Positions 25,679-33,181 of a stretch of 64,000 nucleotides of DNA are shown one piece after another. The stretch comes from Noviluteimonas gilva (GTDB lineage Bacteria; Pseudomonadota; Gammaproteobacteria; Xanthomonadales; Xanthomonadaceae). Position 1 is the stretch's first letter, and each line of letters opens with the position of its first letter. A program made the translations under genes and the position numbers. The notes beneath the pieces are model-generated. The model saw nothing but the letters and a program-made list of their open reading frames with translations, was not told the DNA's origin and searched no databases. The stretch lies in NCBI RefSeq assembly GCF_009740395.1, contig NZ_WOXT01000002.1, positions 558,001-622,000 on the forward strand, in the 5' to 3' direction.

Positions 25679-26026
25679 TCAGAGCGCGCGCCCGTCGTAG
25701 TGGTGCACGGGAATCGCGGATAGATCCACGTTATCCAGCACGCGCAGGTTCACCGCCGCGACCGGATTGCCCTTCGGATCATTGGCCTCGCCGAACACGT
25801 GGATGCCGCAGTTGTCGCAGAAGCGATGCTGGATGTGGTGCTTGTTGAACGTGTAGGTCGCCAGGTCGGCTTCCGGCGTGCGCAGCACGAGCTTGTCGCG
25901 CGGCACGAACCACAACAGCGACGCGCGCTTGCCGCACATCGAGCAATTGCAGGCGAGCCCGCTGTCGATGTCCCCTTCGACATCGAAGGCGACCTGGCCG
26001 CATTGGCAGCTACCGGAATATTGCAT
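25679..26026 (-). CDS. GFA/CENP-V-family zinc protein
   Basis: The 115-residue protein has the zinc cysteines of the glutathione-dependent formaldehyde-activating (GFA) fold: CQCG near the N-terminus, CNCSMCGKRA, then FCDNCGIHVFGEA. Many members act on S-hydroxymethylglutathione or related adducts, but most are uncharacterised. The ATG at 26026 has a ribosome-binding site (AGGAG). Its stop lies three bases beyond the convergent sdhE stop. Confidence 0.88.
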   Translation of the reverse strand: MQYSGSCQCGQVAFDVEGDIDSGLACNCSMCGKRASLLWFVPRDKLVLRTPEADLATYTFNKHHIQHRFCDNCGIHVFGEANDPKGNPVAAVNLRVLDNVDLSAIPVHHYDGRAL

Positions 26027-26100
26027 CGTGCGCGCTCCTGGGGGAATGCGTCGGATGCTGCGGCGATCCCCCGGTCGATTCAAGTGCCACTGCACCGCCC

Positions 26101-26148
26101 ATCCCCCTTCCAAGGGGGATCAATCGCGCAAAGCGCGATTGAGGGGGA
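26101..26148. repeat. Composite palindromic REP-like element at the aquaporin 3' end
   Basis: ATCCCCCTT-CC-AAGGGGGAT (26101-26120) is followed by CAATCGCGC-AAA-GCGCGATTG (26121-26141) and a third GGGGGAT arm (26142-26148). The outer arms can also pair with each other around the middle hairpin. The right half is translated as the last nine residues of the aquaporin and supplies its stop codon. Confidence 0.75.
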
Positions 26149-26794
26149 TCAGACTCGCCGCGACCCACACCGCCAAGCCCATGCCGATCATCTGCGCAAT
26201 GACGAACGCCGGCACGTCGACCGGCCGGATGCCTGCGAAGCTTTGCGTGAGCGAGCGCGCCAGCGTCACCGCCGGATTCGCGAACGACGTGCTGCCGGTG
26301 AACCAGTACGCCGCGAAAATGTAACCACCGACGAGCGCCGGCACAGCGGCAGGCCGATGCGCTGCGCCGAGCAGGATCGTCAGCAACAGCCCGAACGTCG
26401 CGACGCCTTCGCTCAACCATTGCCCCATGCCCGCGCGCGCATGCGTGCCGGGTTGCAGCAACGCCTGGTCGAACATCGCGTGCGCGAGGACGACACCAAG
26501 GATCGCCGCGATGACCTGCACCGCGATGTAGGCGAGCGTCGTGCGCGTGTCGAGCGCGCCGCGCAAGCGCATCGCCAGCGTCACCGCCGGGTTGAAATGC
26601 GCGCCGGAGATCGGCCCGAAGAGCACGATGAGCACGTAGAGGATCGCGCCCGTCGCGCTGGCGTTGGCGAGCAACGCGATGCCATCGTTCCCCTGCGACA
26701 GCGCCACGCCCATGATCCCGGACCCGACGACGGTCGCCAGCAACAGCGCAGTGCCGAGCGCTTCGGCCAGCAACGCGCGATGCAGGCGACTCAC
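26120..26794 (-). CDS. aqpS: Aquaglyceroporin-like channel of the ars operon
   Basis: This 224-residue MIP channel has six membrane helices and both NPA boxes (HFNPAVTLAM and SFANPAVTLAR). It starts at a GTG overlapping the arsC stop by four bases. In Sinorhizobium, AqpS takes the place of an arsenite pump in an ars operon: ArsC makes arsenite, which then leaves through the channel down its gradient. That role fits here because no arsB or acr3 is seen. The last residues (IPLNRALRD) are encoded by a palindromic repeat, not by channel sequence. Confidence 0.85.
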   Translation of the reverse strand: MSRLHRALLAEALGTALLLATVVGSGIMGVALSQGNDGIALLANASATGAILYVLIVLFGPISGAHFNPAVTLAMRLRGALDTRTTLAYIAVQVIAAILGVVLAHAMFDQALLQPGTHARAGMGQWLSEGVATFGLLLTILLGAAHRPAAVPALVGGYIFAAYWFTGSTSFANPAVTLARSLTQSFAGIRPVDVPAFVIAQMIGMGLAVWVAASLIPLNRALRD

Positions 26795-27174
26795 AGCGAG
26801 GCCAGCAATGTGCGCACGCGTTCGGCGATGTCGTCGCGCACGACGCGATACGCCTCGTCGTCCATGTGCCTGGGGTCGGCCAACGCCCAATCCTCGCGGC
26901 GCTTGGCAGGCACCCACGGACAGGCATCGCCGCAGCCCATGGTCACCACCGCATCGAATTCCCCTTCGATGTCGTCCAGCGATTTCGAACGATGCGTGGT
27001 GAGGTCGTAGCCGACTTCCGACATGAAGCGCACGGCCTTGGGATTCACGACGCCGGATGGACGCGAGCCCGCACTCTCCGCGACAACATCGGCGCCGCCC
27101 AACATGTGGGCGAACGCCTCGGCCATCTGGCTGCGATTGGAATTCTCGACGCAGACGAAAAGCACGCGTTTCAT
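26791..27174 (-). CDS. arsC: Arsenate reductase ArsC, low-molecular-weight phosphatase type
   Basis: The 127-residue protein reduces arsenate to arsenite. The LMW-phosphatase P-loop is Cys8-VENSN-Arg14-Ser, and two more cysteines (Cys81 and Cys85, in MGCGDACPW) can carry the disulfide cascade to thioredoxin or a similar reductant. The Asp loop is ADPRHMDD (family DPxxxD-like). The ATG at 27174 overlaps the arsI stop by one base (TGATG); an ATG three codons upstream is inside arsI. It is followed by the coupled aquaporin gene. Confidence 0.92.
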   Translation of the reverse strand: MKRVLFVCVENSNRSQMAEAFAHMLGGADVVAESAGSRPSGVVNPKAVRFMSEVGYDLTTHRSKSLDDIEGEFDAVVTMGCGDACPWVPAKRREDWALADPRHMDDEAYRVVRDDIAERVRTLLASL

Positions 27175-27662
27175 CAGCAGCACGCGGCTTCAGGCGAGCA
27201 GCACGACGTGCCCTTGTCGACCTTCGGTTTCATGGCCGAAACCTTGGGCGTGCAAGCCGCGCCATCGGTCGCGCAGGCCGCTTCGCCCGCGTAATACGTG
27301 GTCGCATCGCCGAAGGTATGGAAGGTTTCCCAGCGCGTGCCTTGCGGGTCTTCCGTCCACAACTTGTCCGACTGCGCATAGCAACACACGGTCGCGTCTT
27401 CCGGCACCACCGTGCCGCCGGCGGCATCCAGTCGAATGCCCAGGGCGGACAGCTCGGCGGTGGAATCCACCTGCAAGCCGAGGTGGTCGATGCCGGGCGC
27501 GCGGCCGGTGTTGGAGATGGCGAAATTGATGCGCGGATCTTCGAGCATCCATTTCGCGTAGTCGTCCTTGCGGACCGAAGGCGGCGCCGCGAACAACTGC
27601 GTGTAGAAGCGGATGCTGCCGTCGAGGTCGGCGACGTTGAGGTGCACGTGGAAGCGATTCAC
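27174..27662 (-). CDS. arsI: ArsI/CadI-type C-As lyase (VOC fold)
   Basis: The 162-residue dioxygenase of the vicinal-oxygen-chelate fold has metal ligands expected at His5, His60 and Glu112 and the vicinal Cys93-Cys94 in TVCCYAQSDK that bind trivalent organoarsenicals. ArsI cleaves the carbon-arsenic bond of MAs(III) and of trivalent roxarsone. CadI relatives respond to cadmium. The C-terminus carries extra cysteine pairs (CAT..., TSCCSPEAACC) that could bind metal. It starts at a GTG overlapping the arsR stop by four bases. Confidence 0.9.
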   Translation of the reverse strand: MNRFHVHLNVADLDGSIRFYTQLFAAPPSVRKDDYAKWMLEDPRINFAISNTGRAPGIDHLGLQVDSTAELSALGIRLDAAGGTVVPEDATVCCYAQSDKLWTEDPQGTRWETFHTFGDATTYYAGEAACATDGAACTPKVSAMKPKVDKGTSCCSPEAACC

Positions 27663-28003
27663 TTCGAAGCTCCTTTTTTGCGCGGCTTGCACGGGGAGGC
27701 CACCGGATCGCACGCGCCGGAGCCGGCGCAGCAGTTCTCGGTGAGGTAGGCGATCAGGGCGTTCATGCGTTCGTAGTTCGCGCGCACGCGAATGACGCGG
27801 CCCTCGCGTTGGTCGAGCACGAGCCCGGCCGAGCGCAGGACGTTGAGATGCGCGGAGAGCGTGGCGGGCGGCAGGTCGAGGGATTCGCGCAACTCGCCCA
27901 CCGGCAGGCCGTCGGGACCGGCTTCCACGAGGCGGCGGAAGGCGCGCAGGCGGGATTCGTGGCCAAGCGCGGCCAGGCAGGCAAGGGAGGAGGGCATTTC
28001 CAT
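27659..28003 (-). CDS. arsR: Arsenic-responsive ArsR-family repressor
   Basis: The 114-residue winged-helix protein has a recognition helix around PPATLSAHLNVLRSAG. A C-terminal Cys91-Cys92...Cys98 group (ENCCAGSGACDP) has the same CC-x5-C spacing as the As(III) site in Acidithiobacillus ArsR. It should repress its own operon and release DNA on binding As(III). Either ATG at 28003 or 27997 could start it; both lie in or beside the operator palindrome. It is divergent from the ArsN1-like gene. Confidence 0.92.
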   Translation of the reverse strand: MEMPSSLACLAALGHESRLRAFRRLVEAGPDGLPVGELRESLDLPPATLSAHLNVLRSAGLVLDQREGRVIRVRANYERMNALIAYLTENCCAGSGACDPVASPCKPRKKGASK

Positions 28004-28023
28004 AATTCCAATATTATGGAAAT
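27996..28023. promoter_or_regulatory. Perfect inverted repeat, candidate ArsR operator
   Basis: ATTTCCATAAT (27996-28006) and ATTATGGAAAT (28013-28023) are perfect complements around TCCAAT. On minus the repeat contains a CATAAT -10-like box and the arsR start codon, so the transcript could be leaderless. Binding here would block arsR and, 64 bases downstream on plus, could also affect the acetyltransferase gene. Confidence 0.7.
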
Positions 28024-28087
28024 GAAGGGCGGCGTCAACAGGGGCGCGCTATTGCGAGTGGCCCGGCCACTCCGGGACCATTGCCGC

Positions 28088-28579
28088 ATGGACATCCGCC
28101 CCGCCGAACCCGAAGACGCCGCGGCCATCGCCGCGATCTACAACCATTACGTCGCCACGACATGCATCACCTTCGAAACCGACGCGGTGTCGGTGATCGA
28201 CATGGCCGAACGCATCGCCGAAACGCGCGCGACGAATCTGCCGTGGTTGCTCGCGCAAGCCAATGGCCAGGTGCTCGGCTACGCATATGCGTCGAAGTGG
28301 AAAGGCCGCTGCGCGTATCGGCATTCCGTCGAATCGACCGTGTATCTCGACGCCGCGAGAACAGGCCAGGGCATCGGCAAGCCCTTGTACGCGGCGCTGA
28401 TCGACGCGTTGCGCACGCGTTCGATGCACGCCGTCATCGGCGGCATCGCGTTGCCGAACGATGCGAGCATCGCGCTGCACGAAAGGATGGGCTTCGAGAA
28501 GGTGGCCCATTTCAAGCAAGTGGGCTTCAAGCAGGACCGCTGGATCGACGTGGGCTACTGGCAACTGCTGCTGCAGTGA
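28088..28579 (+). CDS. arsN1: ArsN1-like (phosphinothricin/arsinothricin) N-acetyltransferase
   Basis: The 163-residue GNAT protein belongs to the Pat/Bar group: IRPAEPEDAAAIAAIYNHYV at the N-terminus, TFETDAVSV, the acetyl-CoA loop RTGQGIGKPLYAAL, and WKGRCAYRHSVESTVYL. Members within ars clusters (ArsN1) acetylate arsinothricin, an arsenic-containing glutamate analogue. It is divergent from arsR with the candidate operator between them, which favours ArsN1 over a general methionine-sulfone or phosphinothricin acetyltransferase. The substrate assignment is inference from context. Confidence 0.8.
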   Translation: MDIRPAEPEDAAAIAAIYNHYVATTCITFETDAVSVIDMAERIAETRATNLPWLLAQANGQVLGYAYASKWKGRCAYRHSVESTVYLDAARTGQGIGKPLYAALIDALRTRSMHAVIGGIALPNDASIALHERMGFEKVAHFKQVGFKQDRWIDVGYWQLLLQ

Positions 28580-28701
28580 CGCAGCGCGCGAGATCGTTGG
28601 CTCCTTGCCGCGCAGGGGCTTTTGCCGAAATGGTGCTTTAACCATTTTCTCATCGGCCCCACCGTAGGGTTCCCTGTTTCCACCTACCCGGGAGGTTTTC
28701 C

Positions 28702-29187
28702 ATGGTCCCCAAGATCCAGCCCTGCCTGTGGTTCGACAAGAACGGTGAGGAAGCCGCGCGTTTCTACGCCGCCACCTTCCCCGACACGAAGATCGACAAC
28801 GTCGCGCGCGCGCCGGGCGACTACCCGTCGGGCAAAGCCGGCGACGCCCTCGTGATCAACATGACCATCTTCAAGATGCCTTTCATGCTGTTGAACGGCG
28901 GGCCGCAGTTCAAGTTCGACGAAGCGGTGAGTTTCCAGGTCGCCACCGAGGACCAGGAAGAAACCGATCGCTACTGGAACGCCATCGTGAACAACGGTGG
29001 GCAGGAGAGCGAGTGCGGTTGGTGCAAGGACAAGTTCGGCCTGTCGTGGCAAATCACGCCGCGGCGCCTGACCGAGTTGATGAACGAAGGTGGCGAGACG
29101 GCGAAGCGAGCGTTCGGCGCGATGATGGAAATGCGCAAGATCGACATCGCGGCGCTCGATCGCGCGGTGGAAGGCGTGAAGGCCTGA
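28702..29187 (+). CDS. VOC-family (PhnB-like) protein
   Basis: The 161-residue protein has the PhnB-type opening IQPCLWFDKNGEEAARFYAA and ends with KDKFGLSWQITPRRLTELM, typical of the '3-demethylubiquinone-9 3-methyltransferase' annotation group, although that name is not supported by biochemistry. Reaction and substrate are unknown. The start is clear: GGGAGG lies eight bases upstream. Confidence 0.88.
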   Translation: MVPKIQPCLWFDKNGEEAARFYAATFPDTKIDNVARAPGDYPSGKAGDALVINMTIFKMPFMLLNGGPQFKFDEAVSFQVATEDQEETDRYWNAIVNNGGQESECGWCKDKFGLSWQITPRRLTELMNEGGETAKRAFGAMMEMRKIDIAALDRAVEGVKA

Positions 29188-29237
29188 CGGCCGTTGCCTG
29201 AATCGTTCATGGGTCATCTCACGCATTGAGATGAAAA

Positions 29238-30500
29238 GTGTCCACGCTTGCGCGCGTGGACACCCTGACCAAGCTCGGCATCCTTGCAGACGCGGCCAAA
29301 TACGACGCGTCGTGCGCGTCGTCCGGCGCGGGCAAGCGTGATTCGTCGAAGACCGGCGGCATCGGCAGCACCGAGGGCATGGGCATCTGCCACTCCTACA
29401 CGCCCGATGGTCGCTGCGTGTCGCTGCTGAAGATCCTGCTCACCAACTTCTGCATCTTCGATTGCGCCTATTGCGTCAACCGCGTGTCGAGCAACGTGCG
29501 GCGCGCGCGCTTCACCACCGACGAAGTCGTGCGGCTCACGCTGGACTTCTACAAGCGCAACTACATCGAAGGCCTGTTCCTCTCCAGCGGCATCATTCGC
29601 GACAGCGACTACACGATGGAGCGCCTCGTCGAAGTCGCCCGTTGCCTGCGCGAAGACCATCGCTTCGCCGGTTACATCCATCTCAAGACGATTCCCGATG
29701 CGTCGCCCGATCTGCTCGCCGCGGCGGGCCGCTACGCCGACCGCTTGAGCATCAACGTGGAACTTCCCACCGAGAAGGGCCTGTCGATGCTCGCGCCGGA
29801 AAAAAGCCTGCCGCGCATCCGCAGCGCGATGGGCGACCTGCGCTGGCGCATCGAAGAGGGGAAGGAGGCGCGCAAGCTGGCGAAAGTGCACAAGCCGCCG
29901 AAGTTCGCGCCCGCCGGCCAGAGTACGCAAATGATCGTGGGCGCCGATGGGGCGGACGATCGCGCGATCCTGCTCGCCAGCGACAACCTCTACGGCAACT
30001 ATCGCCTGCGCCGCGTTTACTACTCCGGCTTCAGCCCGATTCCGGATGCATCCTCCAAGCTCCCGCTGCAAGCGCCGCCGCTGCAACGCGAGCATCGCCT
30101 GTACCAGGCCGATTGGCTGCTCCGGTTCTACGGATTCGGCGTCGACGAAATCGCGCCCGCCAACGCGGCCTCGACGATGCTCGACCTGGACATCGATCCG
30201 AAACTCGCCTGGGCGCTGCGCAACCCCGAACGCTTCCCGGTGGACCTCAACACCGCGCCGAGGGAAATGCTGTTGCGCGTGCCGGGGCTGGGCACGCGCA
30301 ACGTCGCACGCATCGTGCAATCGCGGCGCCATGGTCGCCTCCGTGTCGGCGATCTGGCGCGCCTGCGCGCGCCGATGTCGAAAGTGCTGCCGTTCGTGAC
30401 GCTGCTCGATCACCACCCGCATCGGAAGCTCGATGACCCCGACGCGTTGCGCGCGCACCTCGCACCCAAGCCGCGCCAGGCCGACCTCTTCGCCGCATGA
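29238..30500 (+). CDS. Radical SAM protein, putative DNA modification/repair
   Basis: The 420-residue protein has the radical-SAM cluster motif Cys72-IFD-Cys76-AY-Cys79 and, near residues 342-363, a helix-hairpin-helix (LLRVPGLGTRNVARIVQSRR) typical of DNA-binding proteins. It matches the family called putative DNA modification/repair radical SAM protein, which commonly lies next to UdgX. It overlaps the next gene by four bases (ATGA), so the two are coupled. The reaction is unknown. The start is GTG. Confidence 0.88.
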   Translation: MSTLARVDTLTKLGILADAAKYDASCASSGAGKRDSSKTGGIGSTEGMGICHSYTPDGRCVSLLKILLTNFCIFDCAYCVNRVSSNVRRARFTTDEVVRLTLDFYKRNYIEGLFLSSGIIRDSDYTMERLVEVARCLREDHRFAGYIHLKTIPDASPDLLAAAGRYADRLSINVELPTEKGLSMLAPEKSLPRIRSAMGDLRWRIEEGKEARKLAKVHKPPKFAPAGQSTQMIVGADGADDRAILLASDNLYGNYRLRRVYYSGFSPIPDASSKLPLQAPPLQREHRLYQADWLLRFYGFGVDEIAPANAASTMLDLDIDPKLAWALRNPERFPVDLNTAPREMLLRVPGLGTRNVARIVQSRRHGRLRVGDLARLRAPMSKVLPFVTLLDHHPHRKLDDPDALRAHLAPKPRQADLFAA

Positions 30501-31918
30501 GCGAGCGCTGGACCGCGACGGTGGATTCTCCGTGGGATTTCGACGCCTGGCGCGAACAGGCGCGCGCCGCGTTGCGCGCGAACATCGCGCCGGACGCGAT
30601 CGACTGGCACGGCGATGCGCAAGGCGCGTTGCTCGCAGGTCGCGCCATCACGTCCGCGCCGCCGGTGCGCGCCTTGCAGATGATGCCGCGCGATTTCTTC
30701 GAACTCGCCGCCCGCGTGGCATGTCATCGCGACACGGACGCGCACGCGTTGCTGTACCGCATGGCCTGGCGAATCGCCAACGGCGAGCGACACCTGTGCA
30801 CGCTCGCCACCGACATCGATATGCACCGCGCGCTGCGCCTGGACCAGGCCGTGCGTCGCGACCTGCACAAGATGAAGGCATTCGTGCGCTTCCGCGCGGT
30901 GCCAGGGGTGGAGGGCGCCTTCATCGCGTGGTTCGAACCGGACCATCGCATCGTCGATCGCGTCTCGGGTTTCTTCGCACGGCGCTTCGCCGGCATGCGC
31001 TGGTCGATCCTCACCCCATATCGCAGCGTGCACTGGAATGGCGAAGCGCTCGCGTTCGCACCGGGCGCACTGCGCAGCGACGCACCCGACGACGACGCGC
31101 AGGAATCGCTGTGGCGCACGTACTACGCGCACATCTTCAACCCCGCGCGCCTCAACCCGCGCATGATGCGCCAGGAGATGCCGCAGAAGTACTGGAAGCA
31201 CCTTCCCGAAGCGCACGTGTTGCCGGTCTTGCTGCGCGAAGCCGGCGCCCGCGTCGAAGCGATGGCGGACCGCGAACCGCAACCACCGCGGCGCCGCATC
31301 CCCGAGCAAGCGCCTGCGATCGAGATGCCTGCGAGCGATCTCGAAACCTTGCGCGCCCGCGCCCGCGATTGCCGCGCATGCCCCTTGTGGGAACCGGCGA
31401 CGCAGACCGTGTTCGGCGAAGGCCCGCACGATGCGCGCATCGTCCTCGTAGGGGAACAACCGGGCGACGAGGAAGACCTGAGCGGTCGCCCCTTCGTCGG
31501 TCCCGCGGGTCGCCTGCTGCAACGCGCGCTGGACGAGATCGGCATCCCGCGCCAGACGCTTTACCTGACCAACGCGGTGAAGCACTTCCGCTTCGAACGC
31601 CGCGGCAAGCATCGCTTGCACAAGGCGCCCGAGCCAGGACACGCGCGTGCGTGTCGCCAGTGGTTGGTGCAGGAAATCGGTTTGCTCAAGCCCGACGTCA
31701 TCGTGTGCCTGGGCGCGACCGCGGCGCACAGCGTGCTGGGTCGCGATTTTCGATTGATGCAGCAGCGGGGCCGATGGGAGCGTCTGTCGAACGGTGCGAG
31801 CGCGTTCGCGACGGTGCACCCGGCGTGGGTGTTGCGCCAGCCCGAAGGCGATCGTGAAGCCGCCTATCGGGGATTCGTCGAAGACTTGCGCCTGTTGGCC
31901 GCGCCTGCCCCCGGATAA
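30497..31918 (+). CDS. udgX: DUF4130-UdgX fusion, uracil-DNA-binding protein
   Basis: The 473-residue protein joins an N-terminal DUF4130 domain (residues about 10-255) to a C-terminal uracil-DNA-glycosylase fold with GEQPGDEEDLSGRPFVGPAG (from about 319) and ATVHPAWVLR. The UdgX insertion RRGKHRLHK is present; His375 corresponds to the histidine that forms a covalent link with the abasic site in mycobacterial UdgX. It is coupled to the radical SAM gene. It probably removes uracil from DNA while remaining attached. What DUF4130 adds is unknown. Confidence 0.88.
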   Translation: MSERWTATVDSPWDFDAWREQARAALRANIAPDAIDWHGDAQGALLAGRAITSAPPVRALQMMPRDFFELAARVACHRDTDAHALLYRMAWRIANGERHLCTLATDIDMHRALRLDQAVRRDLHKMKAFVRFRAVPGVEGAFIAWFEPDHRIVDRVSGFFARRFAGMRWSILTPYRSVHWNGEALAFAPGALRSDAPDDDAQESLWRTYYAHIFNPARLNPRMMRQEMPQKYWKHLPEAHVLPVLLREAGARVEAMADREPQPPRRRIPEQAPAIEMPASDLETLRARARDCRACPLWEPATQTVFGEGPHDARIVLVGEQPGDEEDLSGRPFVGPAGRLLQRALDEIGIPRQTLYLTNAVKHFRFERRGKHRLHKAPEPGHARACRQWLVQEIGLLKPDVIVCLGATAAHSVLGRDFRLMQQRGRWERLSNGASAFATVHPAWVLRQPEGDREAAYRGFVEDLRLLAAPAPG

Positions 31919-31978
31919 CGACGGTGGCAACTCCTGCCGAGTCCGTGAGGAACCGGCGTCGTCGACCGGAATTGCCAC

Positions 31979-31984
31979 TACACT
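31979..31984 (+). promoter_or_regulatory. -10-like box of the MEDS gene
   Basis: TACACT ends six bases before the ATG at 31991. If it is a promoter the transcript is leaderless, as proposed for tcdA. No -35 is evident. Confidence 0.3.
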
Positions 31985-31990
31985 CCGGCA

Positions 31991-32806
31991 ATGAACGCAT
32001 CCCGGTACCCCAACGCGTCGCTCCGGCAGAAGCTCTTCGTCGCCGGCATTCCCGAAGCGGAGCAAACCCTGGACGCGTTGATGTCCAGGATGCCCGACCT
32101 CGACTCGCCGCTGCTGCAGGGCCTGTCCGTCGACATGATGGCCGAGCTGTTGCTGTATCTGATCTCCAAGGGCGTCGTCACGCTGCCCAAGGCGAGCGAC
32201 AAGGCGCTGCTCGACCTGCCGTGGGGCTCGCACGTCTGCCAGTTCTACGACAGCAAGCAGGATCAGCTCGACATGCTCGTGCCGTACTTCAAGCAGGGGC
32301 TCGAACGAAACGAAGCCTGCGCATGGTTGGTCGGCGACCTGACGATCGACGAAGCGCGTCATGCGCTCAGCGTCGCCGTGCCGGATCTGGCGGACTACAT
32401 CGCCAGGGGGCAGATGCAGATCGTGCACTACAGCGAGTTCTACACCGACCCCAACGGCACGGTGAAGGCGCCCGAGCAGTTGAGCTACCAGTTCGCCGCG
32501 ATGGGATCGAGCGCCAAGGCGGAAGGCTATGCGGGCCTTCGCGCGTCCGGCAGCGTGAGTTGGGTGAAGGATCCCGAAAGCATGTCGCGCTTCATGGCGT
32601 ACGAAACGCGCGTGAACGTCGCGATCCAGAACGCGCGCATCATGGCCGTCTGCACGTATCCGGCCAAGGCCGCCGCGTTGTGCGGATGCCGCGAACTCAT
32701 TCACAACCACGGCAACATCTTCGTCAAGCGTGGCGAGTGGGTGCACGACAAGTCGAAGGATGCGGAAAGGATCGAGGCCGTCTTCGCCTCGCTCGCCAGC
32801 GCCTGA
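31991..32806 (+). CDS. MEDS-domain sensor-like protein
   Basis: The 271-residue protein has the MEDS (methanogen/methylotroph, DcmR sensory) signature: LPWGSHVCQFYDSKQDQLDMLVPYF, CAWLVGD and a central FMAYETRVNV. MEDS domains are thought to bind hydrocarbon-like ligands and often sit in front of kinases. Here the domain is preceded by a 70-residue helical region and no kinase or output domain follows, so a partner must act on it. No signal peptide. Confidence 0.82.
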   Translation: MNASRYPNASLRQKLFVAGIPEAEQTLDALMSRMPDLDSPLLQGLSVDMMAELLLYLISKGVVTLPKASDKALLDLPWGSHVCQFYDSKQDQLDMLVPYFKQGLERNEACAWLVGDLTIDEARHALSVAVPDLADYIARGQMQIVHYSEFYTDPNGTVKAPEQLSYQFAAMGSSAKAEGYAGLRASGSVSWVKDPESMSRFMAYETRVNVAIQNARIMAVCTYPAKAAALCGCRELIHNHGNIFVKRGEWVHDKSKDAERIEAVFASLASA

Positions 32807-32886
32807 ACCGATCTTCACGCCTTCACCGCGCGACCCGCCCGGCGTCGTTACGCTGCGGCGGTTGATCACGCGACAGGAGGGCCGAC

Positions 32887-33165
32887 ATGACTTCGGATTC
32901 CAAGACGCCGCTGGACCATGTGCACGACACGCTGCTGCAGCTCAAGGAGATGCGGCATTACTCCAAGAACAACGTCGAGCTGCTGACGACGCAGTGGCTG
33001 TTGTTCGACGGTGAGCTTTCCAAGCTCAAGCGCGCCGCGAGCTTCGAAGACCTCATGACGCGGCAGGGCGAGTTCTACGACGCGGTGGAAACCGCCATCG
33101 CCGACCTGGAAGCGCTGTCGGTCGAACTGCAGCCCGCGCCCGAGGATGACGCCGCAAAAGCGTAG
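32887..33165 (+). CDS. Small helical protein, unknown
   Basis: The 92-residue, mostly helical, acidic-tailed protein (DHVHDTLLQLKEMRHYSKNN, FYDAVETAIADLEAL) has no recognised family. The ATG is preceded by GGAGGG. It follows the MEDS gene by 80 bases on the same strand. The size and helical pattern resemble small phasin-like or regulatory proteins, but this is a guess. Confidence 0.65.
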   Translation: MTSDSKTPLDHVHDTLLQLKEMRHYSKNNVELLTTQWLLFDGELSKLKRAASFEDLMTRQGEFYDAVETAIADLEALSVELQPAPEDDAAKA

Positions 33166-33181
33166 TTGAGAGGCCAGTACC

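Noticed and set aside
30410-32869. 819-codon frame antisense to udgX and the MEDS gene
   Set aside because: It crosses three plus-strand genes and has typical shadow composition with no ribosome-binding site.
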